DNA from: CAVQZA01 sp963724805
GTDB taxonomy: Bacteria; Actinomycetota; Thermoleophilia; Gaiellales; Gaiellaceae
DNA: 64,000 bases
NCBI GenBank assembly: GCA_963724805.1
Contig: CAVRWA010000001.1
Span: 124,001 to 188,000, forward strand
Reading direction: 5' to 3'
This document shows, piece after piece, positions 50,165 through 58,186 of this stretch. A program made the translations under genes and the position numbers. Positions within the stretch are counted from its first letter, which is position 1. Each line of letters begins with the position of its first letter. Under the pieces are notes generated by a model that was given only the letters and a program-made list of their open reading frames with translations, ran no database searches and had not been told where the DNA came from.

Positions 50165-50338
50165 GACCGGCGAGCGGACAGACCTCAATCGAGGCAGCAG
50201 CCACGCTCCTATCAGGTCACGCTCGACGGTCACGGGAAGGCGGCGGCGACACAACGCTGGCAAGTCAACCTACGGGGCGACATGCGGGAATAGAGTCAGC
50301 CGCCGCCGACCCGAGTCTGCGTCGTCGATCAGACGCCA
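50165..50338 (-). ncRNA. Candidate bridge RNA, copy C
   Basis: Target loop 50239-50307 with guides at 50285-50291 and 50253-50260; donor loop 50165-50231 with guides at 50205-50212 and 50184-50189. Sequence as in copy B. Confidence 0.75.
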
Positions 50339-50364
50339 CCACAACCCGAGCCTGACATTGAGTT

Positions 50365-50381
50365 CGGGAATGTCACCCGAG
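50365..50381 (+). repeat. Short repeat, right part (after IS copy C)
   Basis: CGGGAATGTCACCCGAG, 19 bp from the stop of the YCII gene. Confidence 0.6.
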
Positions 50382-50399
50382 CAAGTAAGCGTCACTGGC

Positions 50400-50663
50400 T
50401 CAGTGCGGGTTGTCCGCCGGCTCCCAGGCTTTCAGCCACCAATGTTCCAACAGCCCCGCCCGCTGGAACGGGTCATCGGCGACGGTCTCCGCGGCGGTCT
50501 TTTCGTCAGGAGACTCGAAGATGATCAACCCGCCCGAGCGGTCGCTGAAAGGACCTCCGCGCTCACGTACATCCGTCTGCCTCCAGTACTGCGCGTGTTT
50601 AGGCGCTACCTCACCTACGTGCTCTGGCTCGTTCTTCATGAAGTAGAAGTACGCCCAGGTCAT
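50400..50663 (-). CDS. YCII-related protein
   Basis: 87 residues from ATG 50663. YCII fold with YFMKNEPEHVGEVAPKHAQYW, GGPFSDRSGGLIIFES and DDPFQRAGLLEHWWLKAW; the His and Asp of the family (KHAQYW, DDPF) are present. Small dimeric alpha/beta-barrel proteins, some dehalogenase-like; activity unknown. Follows the membrane-protein gene by 25 bp, likely one transcript. Confidence 0.75.
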   Translation of the reverse strand: MTWAYFYFMKNEPEHVGEVAPKHAQYWRQTDVRERGGPFSDRSGGLIIFESPDEKTAAETVADDPFQRAGLLEHWWLKAWEPADNPH

Positions 50664-50688
50664 CGGCGGCGCGTCCTGTTCCGCGGCG

Positions 50689-51132
50689 TTAGTGTGCGGA
50701 GACGGCGGTTGTAGCCATCACCCCATAGTCGCTGCGACGGTAGAGCATGAGGACAACCATCGCCACGATCGTGGCAAAGCAGTACACGCCGCAGATCGGC
50801 CCACTGATGACGCCAAGAAGGCGCAGGCAGATGAGTGGTACCGCAGGAATAATCATCGCCGCGCCCATTTCGGATGAGCTTCGCCAGGTATGACCGCGGT
50901 GGCGCATCCAAGCGACCATCGCCATCGTCATCCCGACTGCCTGCAAGACCACGAACAGCACCGCGTGCTGACGCATCGCTTGGGCTGCCGTCATTCCAAC
51001 TGCACTAAGGAAGACCGCGGCGCTGACCATCATCCCGACCATCATCGCGGCCGCCATCTCCAAGAGATGACGGAGGAACCCGCGGGCGTCGCGACCCGGC
51101 CCTGCTCGCCACGGTGTATCGGGTACGCGCAT
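50689..51132 (-). CDS. Small multi-pass membrane protein
   Basis: 147 residues from ATG 51132 after GGAGG. Four predicted helices (~20-45, 50-72, 85-108, 115-137), rich in Met (EMAAAMMVGMMVSAAVFLSA). The H-R-G-H-T-W and M-R-Q-H loops might bind metal. No family recognised. Confidence 0.6.
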   Translation of the reverse strand: MRVPDTPWRAGPGRDARGFLRHLLEMAAAMMVGMMVSAAVFLSAVGMTAAQAMRQHAVLFVVLQAVGMTMAMVAWMRHRGHTWRSSSEMGAAMIIPAVPLICLRLLGVISGPICGVYCFATIVAMVVLMLYRRSDYGVMATTAVSAH

Positions 51133-51255
51133 CTCGCCTCCTTCGAAGAGGCTTCCACACTCGCACAAGTGGCAGAAGTAGCAATCCGTGGATACGCCCC
51201 ATCCACATCCGTAGAAGGCCGCATTTCTTCAGGTCGCCCCGGGGCGACACGAGGC

Positions 51256-51285
51256 CTGCCTGCGCGAGTGTTCGGGAATGACGCC
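51256..51285 (+). repeat. Short repeat copy (51.26 kb)
   Basis: CTGCCTGCGCGAGTGTTCGG then GAATGACGCC; upstream of genes on both sides, unlike most copies. Confidence 0.55.
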
Positions 51286-51317
51286 AGAGAATCGGTCTGG
51301 ACTTAGGATCCGCGCGT

Positions 51318-51726
51318 ATGCGTGACCGCCGCTGGGATGACGACCTACTGGCCCTGATCAGGGCAAGTGGACATCTGTGTCTCCAGGTGGATGACCCGGG
51401 ATGGGAAGACGCTCGCGGTTATCTCTTCAACGAATCGACGATGACGTTGTACTTCCCAGTGGCCAAGAAGTACCTCACCCCTCCTCTGTCCCAGTACGAG
51501 GTACTCATCTGGAGCAGGCCGCAGGTTCTCGTTTCGCGGCGAGTTGCAGGCTGCCACATCCGAAGAGGACACTGCCACTCAGTTAGCGCTCGCACGCGCC
51601 GCTGGTCTGGACGAGAACAAGGCGCGCTACATGCTGCTCGACCAGCGAACACAGAAGGCCCGGAGAACGCGGCACAAGCTCATCATCCGCGAAATAGCAC
51701 GGGGCGAGGCGCTCGCCGGCGAGTAG
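51318..51726 (+). pseudogene. Hypothetical protein, frameshifted
   Basis: First half: MRDRRWDDDLLALIRASGHL, YLFNESTMTLYFPVAKKYLT, PPLSQYEVLIWSRPQVL. Second half in the next frame: FRGELQAATSEEDTATQLAL, GLDENKARYMLLDQRTQKAR and a normal end at 51726. The join lies at about 51520-51535, one extra or two missing bases. Restored, ~135 residues, cytoplasmic; not recognised. A repeat copy starts 2 bp after the stop. Confidence 0.55.
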
Positions 51727-51727
51727 C

Positions 51728-51758
51728 GTCGCGTGCCCCAGTTCAGGAATGTCCCCCG
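51728..51758 (+). repeat. Short repeat copy (51.7 kb)
   Basis: GTCGCGTGCCCCAG, TTCAGGAATGTCCCCC (two bases shorter in the centre). Confidence 0.6.
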
Positions 51759-51833
51759 ACGAGTACCCGTTAAAGGTGCCGCTTCAGATTCCGGAGCCTG
51801 CGTTCTATCGTTCCCCAAGGTTAGGAGGCGCGC

Positions 51834-52831
51834 ATGCCCGGGCTGCCGAGCGGGACGGTCACCCTTCTCTTCACGGATATCGAGGGATCGACGGGGCTTG
51901 TGCAGCGGCTTGGCGAGTCGTATGGGGAGGTCCTGGCTGAGCATCGTCGTCTTCTTCGCGGCGCGGTCGCGGAGGCGGGCGGCTGCGAGGTCGACTGCCG
52001 GGCGGACGAGTTGTTCGCTGCGTTTCAACGGGCCGGTGATGCTGTCAGGGCGGCGATCGCTGGTCAGCGTGCGCTCGGCGACCATGCCTGGCCGGAGGGA
52101 GCCATCCTGCGGGTTCGGATGGACTTCACACGGGCGAGCCCGCCGTCGAGGGCGGCGCCTATCTCGGTCTCGACGTGAACCGCGCCGCACACATCTGCGG
52201 GGCCGCCCACGGCGGGCAGGTTCTCCTCTCGCAGACCACCCTGGAGCTCGTCACACGGGAGGTGCAGACAGAGGATTTGGGTCGGTTCTCGCTGGCGGGC
52301 CTGACGGAACCTGAACATCTCTTCCAGCTTGTCGCGCCCGGGATGGCGTCACGATTCCCTTCTCCCCGGATCGATGCCGCACACGAGCGGCGGAGTCTCT
52401 CTCGCTCGCTGACCTCGTTGAGATCGCGACGGCCAAGCCTCGAGGAGGGCGCCTTTGCTGTTCGGGCGCTGCTCCCCGGCGTCGAGCCGGGTCTCCAGCG
52501 TCCTCTCTCGGCGCTCGGTGCAGCACTGTTCACCGCACACCGCGCCGCCGCCGGGGCCGACGAGTTCCTTGCCCGGGTCGACGGCAAACGCATAGAACGG
52601 CGCCTTGCAGAGCGGCGTGAAATGGCGCTCGTCTCACCACAGGCCAGTCAACAGGGAGAGGCTTTGGCTCGCGCAATCGCCGCCGTCGAGCGTCTGCGCG
52701 ACCGCCGGCATGTCCTATCTGTGCTCGCCGCCGAACTCCCGGAGCGTCTAGTGACGCTCCAGACCGCCGAGGCGACCGACAACCTGCGGTCGAGCGTCGA
52801 AACGCTCACCCACGAGCTCGATCACGCCTAG
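51834..52831 (+). pseudogene. Class III adenylate/guanylate cyclase-domain protein, frameshifted
   Basis: ATG 51834. Cyclase core: GTVTLLFTDIEGSTGLVQRL (metal Asp), CRADELFAAFQRAGDAVRAA. After RVRM one G is missing near 52122; read in the next frame it continues GLHTGEPAVEGGAYLGLDVN, RAAHICGAAHGGQVLLSQTT and LVTREVQTEDLGRFSLAGLT. The rest (~130 residues) is helical with no known domain. The first metal Asp and GLHTGE are intact, so the enzyme may be functional if the slip is a sequencing error. Confidence 0.75.
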
Positions 52832-52888
52832 GCTGCCGCGGCACTTGATCCGCTCAGCTTCAAGCTCGGCCGAACCCGGCGGCGCGGC

Positions 52889-53062
52889 GTGTATCGATCC
52901 GGCCGCCTCTTCGTCGTCCCGTTCGTCGACGAGCTCGGCGCCGAGCGCCGACGCGAGTTCGCGACAATCAGCGAAGCTCACGAGTTTCAGCTGGCGCTAC
53001 GAATCAGCGAGAAAGCGAAGAAGCAATACACAGGGCCGGACCACCCGAATATGTTCGGCTAA
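52889..53062 (+). CDS. Small hypothetical protein or detached C-terminus
   Basis: In the same frame as the cyclase gene but after its TAG (52829-52831), the DNA reads SFKLGRTRRRGVYRSGRLFV, VPFVDELGAERRREFATI and KQYTGPDHPNMFG before TAA. GTG 52889 gives 57 residues (VYRSGRLFVVPFVDELG). The pattern recurs as a small stand-alone actinobacterial protein, so either it is a separate gene with an upstream start lost, or a TAG cut it from the preceding protein. Confidence 0.45.
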   Translation: MYRSGRLFVVPFVDELGAERRREFATISEAHEFQLALRISEKAKKQYTGPDHPNMFG

Positions 53063-53179
53063 AACCGGCGGCGGTTCGGGAACGTGATGAACTGCGGAGG
53101 TAACGGCCGGCCAGAATAGCCCCACCGGATGCGTCCCCTCGGTCACGCCGGAAGGGAGGCGAAGGAGAGAGAGAGGTCT

Positions 53180-53207
53180 GTCCTGCCCCAGTGTTCGCGA
53201 ATGTCCC
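53180..53207 (+). repeat. Short repeat copy (53.2 kb)
   Basis: GTCCTGCC, CCAGTGTTCGCGAATGTCCC, between the cyclase region and the convergent flavodoxin stop. Confidence 0.6.
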
Positions 53208-53264
53208 TTGACGAGGAACGCTACGTGCGCTCCTCGTCAGGAACTGCTTCAGGGTGGAGTAGGG

Positions 53265-53762
53265 TTACGGCGTCGGGCGCTGCTGAGCCGTCGTAGTGGT
53301 TTCGACCGAGCGGAACTCAGTGCCGACCTCCTCTGTCCAGACGCGGATAGCGTTCCAGTCGCGCACGTCGACGTTCTTGTTTCGGTCGACACCGCCGAAG
53401 ACGCCGATCGAGAGCGGCTCAACCTCGGGCATCTTGGCGAGCGCACGCTGGAGCTGCTGACCCGCTCGGTCGAACGCGATCTCCTCATTCCTGCATGGCC
53501 CCATCCCGAAGACAGCCAACGGTTTCGAGGCGAACTCTTTGCGGTGCCGTTTGAGCAACCGGCGCGCGTCTCGGTGCCAGCGACCGCGGTAGAGCGCACC
53601 GCCAACCACGGCAGCGTCGTAACGGCCGCCATCCTTGACCTTCCCGGCTGGCTCAACCTCGACCTGGAACCCTCGCTCGCGGAGCGTCGCCCCGACTGCC
53701 TCCGCGACCTCACGCGTCGACCCTCGTTTCGTCGCATAAGCGACAAGAACTGAGTAAGCCAT
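53265..53762 (-). CDS. Flavodoxin-domain protein (HemG-like)
   Basis: 165 residues from ATG 53762. FMN-binding loop SVLVAYATKRGSTREVAEAV at the N-terminus, VVGGALYRGRWHRDARRLLKRH and FGMGPCRNEE. This is the pattern of menaquinone-dependent protoporphyrinogen oxidase (HemG)-like flavodoxins, which reduce quinone-linked or protein partners. No heme gene nearby; role unknown. Repeat copies on both sides. Confidence 0.78.
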   Translation of the reverse strand: MAYSVLVAYATKRGSTREVAEAVGATLRERGFQVEVEPAGKVKDGGRYDAAVVGGALYRGRWHRDARRLLKRHRKEFASKPLAVFGMGPCRNEEIAFDRAGQQLQRALAKMPEVEPLSIGVFGGVDRNKNVDVRDWNAIRVWTEEVGTEFRSVETTTTAQQRPTP

Positions 53763-53920
53763 CGCTAACTCCCTTCGTCGCAGATACTGAGGTCGCCGCG
53801 GCTGGCAAACATCGGTGAGGCCCCTGATTCACTGCTAGCTGGGAGCGCCGCGTCTGGCCTGTTGACTGAGCCCCGCTGCAGAGCTCAATCTGAAACGACC
53901 GATACTCAGGCGGCCGGAGA

Positions 53921-53956
53921 GTCGACTGCGCGAGTGTTCGGGAATGACCCCCTGAG
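53921..53956 (+). repeat. Short repeat copy (53.9 kb)
   Basis: GTCGACTGCGCGAGTGTTCG, GGAATGACCCCCTGAG, 10 bp from the stop of the nitroreductase gene. Confidence 0.6.
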
Positions 53957-53965
53957 CCGAGGCGG

Positions 53966-54400
53966 TCAGCGCGGGACGAGACGGAAGACTGGGTGCCTCG
54001 GGAGTTCTGCTGCAATTTCCTCGTCGGTTGACGACGGGCCAGCGTCGAAGTAGGGGCGGGTGACGCGGATCTCAGTGATGTAGTTGCGAAGCGCTGGGAC
54101 TGCGGCCGTCGACGCAGCTTCCTCGACCTCGAAGTGCTGAGAGCGCCCGCCGCGGCTGAGCGTGACCTCGCCCGCGGCCCGTGCGTTTCGCACCCAGCTC
54201 ACAGGCCCGTACGCGGCGACAAGCCACCGATCGCCCGCGACCTCGATCACATCCACGGGCGTGGAGTAGAGGCGTCCCGTCTTTCGGCCCGGCACCGTGA
54301 GGATGTAGCGGTAGGCCGCCCCGAGGCCGAGCCTCGTCATCAGCCGGAACACGAAGTTGATCAGCCGCGCGCCGCCGTTCAACCGATACGTCTTCGCCAT
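53966..54400 (-). CDS. F420-dependent nitroreductase/DUF385-type protein
   Basis: 144 residues from ATG 54400. The deazaflavin-dependent nitroreductase pattern is complete: LTVPGRKTGRLYSTPVDVIE, LVAAYGPVSWVRNARAAGEV and the VPALRNYITE helix. These enzymes use or bind F420H2 to reduce small molecules. It starts 11 nt after the stop of the 2TM gene, so the pair is an operon. Its presence supports an actinomycete with F420. Confidence 0.82.
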   Translation of the reverse strand: MAKTYRLNGGARLINFVFRLMTRLGLGAAYRYILTVPGRKTGRLYSTPVDVIEVAGDRWLVAAYGPVSWVRNARAAGEVTLSRGGRSQHFEVEEAASTAAVPALRNYITEIRVTRPYFDAGPSSTDEEIAAELPRHPVFRLVPR

Positions 54401-54411
54401 CGCAGACGTCC

Positions 54412-54750
54412 TCAGCGACTTTGCGTCCGCTCGAGCTCGCGCTCGATCTCGGTCTCGGTAATCGGCGTATTCAGACTCCCATAGGCACGCCAGCCGTCGA
54501 GGGCGAGGAAGAACCCCCAGGCAAGCGAAACCCAGGCAGGCCAAGGGATGCTGCCGTTGGTTGAGTGGCCGGTGAACAGCCAGATCAGCCAGAGCAATAC
54601 GTTCACAGCGACGTAGGCGACCGAATCTTGGGCGAACTTCCGCTTGCGCTTCAGAGACGCGATCGCATATTCGCGCGCCTCGTCAACAGGCTCGGCGTTC
54701 ATCTCGAGTTCTGGCGGCTGCTCGTGTTCGGGTGGGGCTGCAACAGCCAT
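54412..54750 (-). CDS. 2TM-domain membrane protein
   Basis: 112 residues from ATG 54750 with GGAGG. A disordered acidic N-terminus, then AIASLKRKRKFAQDSVAYVA leading two helices (VNVLLWLIWLFTG and WPAWVSLAWGFFLALDGWRAY): the 2TM domain, usually a small membrane partner. Operon with the F420-type nitroreductase. Confidence 0.75.
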   Translation of the reverse strand: MAVAAPPEHEQPPELEMNAEPVDEAREYAIASLKRKRKFAQDSVAYVAVNVLLWLIWLFTGHSTNGSIPWPAWVSLAWGFFLALDGWRAYGSLNTPITETEIERELERTQSR

Positions 54751-54882
54751 GAAGACACCTCCGAATCGACCTCATCAGTATCCGTTCAACCGGAGCTCTC
54801 TGATATCAGGGGCCGCCCCGATCCCGACTGCCGCCAACTACTGACGCCCGAACCCGTAGCTGTCGTTCAGGACAGCGTCAGG

Positions 54883-54913
54883 CGTCAGTCCCGAACACTG
54901 GCCTGCGCGAGCG
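54883..54913 (-). repeat. Short repeat copy (54.9 kb), inverted
   Basis: On the minus strand: CTCGCGCAGGCCAGTGTTCG, GGACTGAC. The only copy in this orientation, and behind a minus-strand gene. Confidence 0.5.
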
Positions 54914-54963
54914 TCCTCTCATCTGAGTGCTGGGGCGCGCCGGCTTGAACGCAATACTCGACG

Positions 54964-55173
54964 CTACCGAGGTCGCAGCGCTGTGGGGCAGCGGCCGGCG
55001 CGGAGTTCGATCGCGCGATCCAGGTTGATTGCTTGGCTTTGCGCGAGTAGGTCCGCGGCCTCGCGGCCGTACCCGGCTCGACGGAGTTCCTTGCGGCGCC
55101 AGTGGAGGACTCGATCCTTCTCGCTCGGTGGCGGGTCGGGGGAGTCGGTTCTGAGTGCGGTTGCTGGGCTCAC
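54964..55173 (-). CDS. Small RAGYG-family protein (paralogue of 31799-32005)
   Basis: 69 residues from GTG 55173 with AAGGAG. Core: EKDRVLHWRRKELRRAGYGR, EAADLLAQSQAINLDRAIELRAG. The N-terminus is Pro/Ser-rich. Similar to the protein at 31799 over its whole length and preceded by the same three-hairpin leader. Function unknown. Confidence 0.6.
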   Translation of the reverse strand: MSPATALRTDSPDPPPSEKDRVLHWRRKELRRAGYGREAADLLAQSQAINLDRAIELRAGRCPTALRPR

Positions 55174-55199
55174 ACTGTGCTCCTTGGCCGGAAGGAAGC

Positions 55200-55304
55200 G
55201 AGTCGGCGCCGTGGCCGCCCGGGGCCGACTCATGTCTGGGTCGGCCCCCGCCGCATCGGGGTCGACCTGACCGCTATCCGTCTGCTCACGCCGCATCGGA
55301 GCAG
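55200..55304 (-). ncRNA. Three-hairpin leader, copy 2
   Basis: Hairpin I: CTGCTC/GAGCAG with GATGCGG in the loop (55282-55304). Hairpin II: GGTCGACCCC/GGGGCCGACC (55239-55267), loop GATGCGGCG. Hairpin III: GAGTCGGC/GCCGACTC (55200-55231). CTTCCTTCCGGCC and AAGGAG follow. Stem bases differ from copy 1 while the pairing is kept at hairpins II and III. Confidence 0.6.
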
Positions 55305-55778
55305 GCGAGACGAGTTCTACGCCCTCCACGGTCACAACGATTGGCGACGATTGCCGCGCAATCGCCCTATTCATACGGCTTCTCGGCCTTCGAGGGGCGC
55401 AAACCTGCATTCCTCCACGGGGCTGTTTTCCGACGTTTGCTGCCCGTTTGCTGCCCGGGACTTCAGCCTCCCGCGGGAGCAACGGAGGCGATCTGACTGA
55501 TCACCACGATGAACTCCTGCGAGTGCATGGTGCGGTGCGCATGGCGCTTTTCGTTGTGCGCGGATGTCCGCGTTTGGGCCTTTCTTAGCCGTCGCAGGCT
55601 TAATGTCGCGAGCGCCTGAGGGGAGTAGGGTGTTTGCACTGGCCCTGCATCAGGTTCCGGCCCTGGCCCGCATTACACCGACGCGCCAAAGCGCGCGAGG
55701 CGAGGAGCCCTTGGCGAACGGAGTTCGATGCGGGGTCAGCCTTTCTACTTTCTTCCTTGAACGCTGACGGGAGGAACG
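55305..55778. other. Intergenic stretch, no gene seen
   Basis: Nothing recognised between the leader and the mini-ORF. No strong coding frame. Confidence 0.4.
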
Positions 55779-55832
55779 ATGACCAAGCTGAACGAGTTGC
55801 TCGCGCGTCTACGCGCCACGCTCAAGCTCTAA
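55779..55832 (+). CDS. 17-codon leader-type ORF with strong ribosome binding site
   Basis: ATG 55779 with GGGAGGAACG just before it encodes MTKLNELLARLRATLKL and stops 16 bp before the next gene. A leader peptide or the stump of a lost gene. Confidence 0.35.
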   Translation: MTKLNELLARLRATLKL

Positions 55833-55848
55833 GAAAGGTCGCACACCA

Positions 55849-56301
55849 ATGATGGACACGACTCCGACTATCGAGACCGAGTCGCTGCTGGAGGGCGAAC
55901 TCGACCGGCTCAAGTTACGGCTTGCACAAGGTCAGCGCGACCACCAGCGAAGCCACGATGAGCTCCAGAGGCTCGAGGGAGATATTCGGAACACCGAACG
56001 CGAACTCCGAACCTACAGGCGGGAAAACCTTTTCAGCGCGTACACGGAGGAGCAGCTTGTCGCCGCATGCGACACCGTGCTCTTCGCCTTAGGCGAAGGA
56101 CGCAGCCCTCAGACCCATGAGCAACTATCAGGAGCGAGCCGGCTTGAACCCCGGCTCGTCGTGTTAGCGGCAACACGCCTGATGAGAGAAGGGCGCGTGA
56201 CTGTCAAGCAACGGCGAAGTGAGGGTGCGCTCGTCTGGCTGGCGCCGCAAGGCTCGGCTACCACGGGGCCGGTCGGGGTCACACCCAACGGCTCTGGGTA
56301 A
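55849..56301 (+). CDS. Coiled-coil plus winged-helix-like hypothetical protein
   Basis: 150 residues from ATG 55849 after AAGAAAGG. N-terminal coiled coil (ESLLEGELDRLKLRLAQGQR, DHQRSHDELQRLEGDIRNTE). C-terminal ~75 residues have a winged-helix rhythm (SAYTEEQLVAACDTVLFALG, RLVVLAATRLMREGRVTVKQ). Function unknown; DNA binding is possible. Confidence 0.55.
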   Translation: MMDTTPTIETESLLEGELDRLKLRLAQGQRDHQRSHDELQRLEGDIRNTERELRTYRRENLFSAYTEEQLVAACDTVLFALGEGRSPQTHEQLSGASRLEPRLVVLAATRLMREGRVTVKQRRSEGALVWLAPQGSATTGPVGVTPNGSG

Positions 56302-56373
56302 TTCCGGCAGGCCCTCCCTCGATGGGCGGGTCGCGTTGAGGGGCCCACTACACAGCCGGAACAGGAGGGTCCA

Positions 56374-56442
56374 ATGAAAGCGATCGTCCAAGACCCGTAC
56401 GGCTCATCCGATGTCCAGGGTGTTACGGGACGCGCGCGGTGA
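56374..56442 (+). pseudogene. N-terminal stub of a zinc-type alcohol dehydrogenase/quinone oxidoreductase
   Basis: ATG 56374 after GGAGGGT encodes MKAIVQDPYGSSDVQGVTGRAR, the standard start of MDR-family quinone oxidoreductases (MKAIVQDRYGSPDV in relatives). After ~15 residues it breaks off at a deletion junction and stops at 56440-56442. The stop overlaps GTG 56439 of the next gene as GTGA. Confidence 0.65.
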
Positions 56443-57125
56443 GGGTTTGCATCGTCGGGGCCTCTGGGAAGCTCGGGCAGTACATGGTGCAGCAAGCGCT
56501 GGATCGCGGCTACGAGGTGGTTGGCGTGTGCCGCGAGCGCAGCGTGGAGAAGCTCGATGCGTTCAAGGGGCGCATCACTGTCATTCCGGGAGCGACGAAC
56601 GATCGCGAGGTCATCAGGCGCGCCGTAGCGGGGTGCGATGGGGTGCTCGTCGTGCTCGCCCCACGGGGGGTCCACCAGTACGCGTCGGGAACTGCCCAAG
56701 CGGTTCTCGACTACGCGCGTCCGGGGGCGCGCCTCGTCTTCTCGTGCGGGTGGCACATCACGCGCGACGGTAAGGACGTGTACTCGTGGAAGATCCAAGC
56801 GCTGGTGAAGGTCGGCGGCCGGCTCGCGCGCCTCGCTCGCGTCGTTGACCTCGACGACCAGGTGGAGGCGTGCCGGCGGGTGTTTGCAAGCGACACGCGG
56901 TGGACCGTCGTGCGCGGGAGCGACCTCGAGGAGGGCGAGAGCCAAGGCCTGCCCGTGTGGAGCCGGCACGTGGGCGACCCCATCCTCGAGAGCAACATCA
57001 CGCGCCGCGTGGACTTTGCCCTGTTCATGGTAGAGGCTCTCGAGAACGACGAGCTCGTCCGCGAGGCTCCGGCGATTGTCGGCTGCCAGACGCCCTCGGC
57101 ACTCGCGCACGCGGCCAGCGAGTGA
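56439..57125 (+). CDS. NAD(P)-binding (atypical SDR) protein
   Basis: 228 residues from GTG 56439. Rossmann start VCIVGASGKLGQYMVQQALD, NMR-like pattern with VCRERSVEKLDAFKGRITVI and GCDGVLVVLAPRG. NmrA/atypical SDR group, which often sense or bind NAD(P)H and act on small substrates. The YxxxK pair is not clear, so the enzyme activity is uncertain. The start overlaps the stub stop. Confidence 0.75.
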   Translation: MRVCIVGASGKLGQYMVQQALDRGYEVVGVCRERSVEKLDAFKGRITVIPGATNDREVIRRAVAGCDGVLVVLAPRGVHQYASGTAQAVLDYARPGARLVFSCGWHITRDGKDVYSWKIQALVKVGGRLARLARVVDLDDQVEACRRVFASDTRWTVVRGSDLEEGESQGLPVWSRHVGDPILESNITRRVDFALFMVEALENDELVREAPAIVGCQTPSALAHAASE

Positions 57126-57159
57126 ACTCTTCGGTGGGCGAGCGATGCTTCTATGTTTG

Positions 57160-57465
57160 TCAAGTCGTTCGCGGTAGGTTCTCGAAGAGCCGGTAGAGGT
57201 TGCGGGCGAGGTAGCGCTTGAGGCAGCGGGTTGCTTCGCGTCGGGTCTTCCCTTCTTGGGCTCGCCGGTTGATGTAGTCGATTGTCGGCTGGTGCCAGCG
57301 GCGTCGGGTGACGATGATTTGGTGGAGGGTGCGGTTGAGTTTGCGGTCGCCGCTTCGGTCGAGGCGGTAGCGGGTGGTCTGGCCGGAGGAGGCGGGGATC
57401 GGTGCGGCGCCGGCGAGGCGCGTGAAGCTGTCTTGACGACGGAGATCGAACTGCGAGCGAAGCCG
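57160..57465 (-). pseudogene. IS110-family transposase C-terminal relic
   Basis: Minus-strand frame reads SFTRLAGAAPIPASSGQTTR, YRLDRSGDRKLNRTLHQIIV, YINRRAQEGKTRREATRCLK and a stop at 57160-57162. It holds the Ser-containing ASSG motif of the Tnp20 domain but nothing upstream. A different IS110 lineage from copies A-C, although its outer end GCTTCTATGTTTGTCAAG recalls theirs. Confidence 0.7.
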
Positions 57466-57512
57466 TAAGGGGTTCGCTCGGTCTCAGCGCATATCGGGAT
57501 CGGGGTGCTGCG

Positions 57513-57893
57513 TCAGTGCTCGCGCTGCGGTCTCGCGCGCTTCGTGAAATCCTGCAAGCGCTCGCGTAGGGCAGCGTCGATCTCGTGATCGAACAATCCC
57601 GCCTCCGTGAGTACGTGTCGGATTTCGCTTGTCTGGAGATAACGCTTGGCCCGTTGCTGAAGACCCAGGTAGTCGACGGGGTCGCGGTTCTCGTCGAGCG
57701 CGCGTACGACCTTCTCCCGCTCGCGTTCAGCCTCGTCCCCCTCGAAGCCATACGCGCGGACTAGGAGTCGAGCGAACGCCTCGATCCTTTCTCGGCGGAG
57801 GTCTTGCTCGTCTTCAAACACGATGACTCGTTCTCGGTCGTTGACCAATTCTCGCGGGCGCGGTATGAAGGGAAGCGGCGGTCCCCACACCAC
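57513..57893 (-). CDS. Hypothetical protein
   Basis: 126 residues from ATG 57893. Charged and helical: RERVIVFEDEQDLRRERIEA, LVRAYGFEGDEAEREREKVV, LQTSEIRHVLTEAGLFDHEI, LQDFTKRA. No known domain recognised. Confidence 0.45.
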   Translation of the reverse strand: MVWGPPLPFIPRPRELVNDRERVIVFEDEQDLRRERIEAFARLLVRAYGFEGDEAEREREKVVRALDENRDPVDYLGLQQRAKRYLQTSEIRHVLTEAGLFDHEIDAALRERLQDFTKRARPQREH

Positions 57894-58039
57894 TCCCCTT
57901 CAATTACTACTCCGTGGGGCCGGAGTGTGTAACCGCTGCCCCTACGAGACTGGACGCGGTAACTACTGATTCCGTCGGCGGGGTCAGCGAGCGAAGGGGG
58001 CACAGCCGGGCCACGCGTTCCCACAGGACGCCCCGCGCG

Positions 58040-58186
58040 AGGCACTATTCGTACAAGAAGCAGAAGCGCAACGAAGGCGTCACCGAGATCGTCGTGATGC
58101 CAAACCGCGGCCACGGCCTCGTCGTCGACAGCGGCTGGCGCGAAGTCGCCGATACGTCGCTGGCATTCGTCCAGCGCTTCGTCTAG
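58040..58186 (+). pseudogene. Alpha/beta hydrolase C-terminal fragment
   Basis: YSYKKQKRNEGVTEIVVMPN, RGHGLVVDSGWREVADTSLA and FVQRFV: the end of an alpha/beta hydrolase, with the catalytic His in GHG. No nucleophile part precedes it. Confidence 0.65.

Larger units (their letters stand above)
49119..50364 (-). mobile_element. IS110-family element, copy C (intact)
   Basis: 1246 bp, inserted between CCAGCGTT and CGGGAATG. Right target guide matches the CCAGCGTT flank with all 8 bases. Ends GCTCCTATGTC and CTGACATTGAGTT. Confidence 0.93.

Noticed and set aside
37777..54913. Classical integron with attC sites
   Set aside because: No intI in the window, several genes point both ways, and the repeat core does not fit the GTTRRRY/RYYYAAC boxes. 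Kept only as a cassette-like array.
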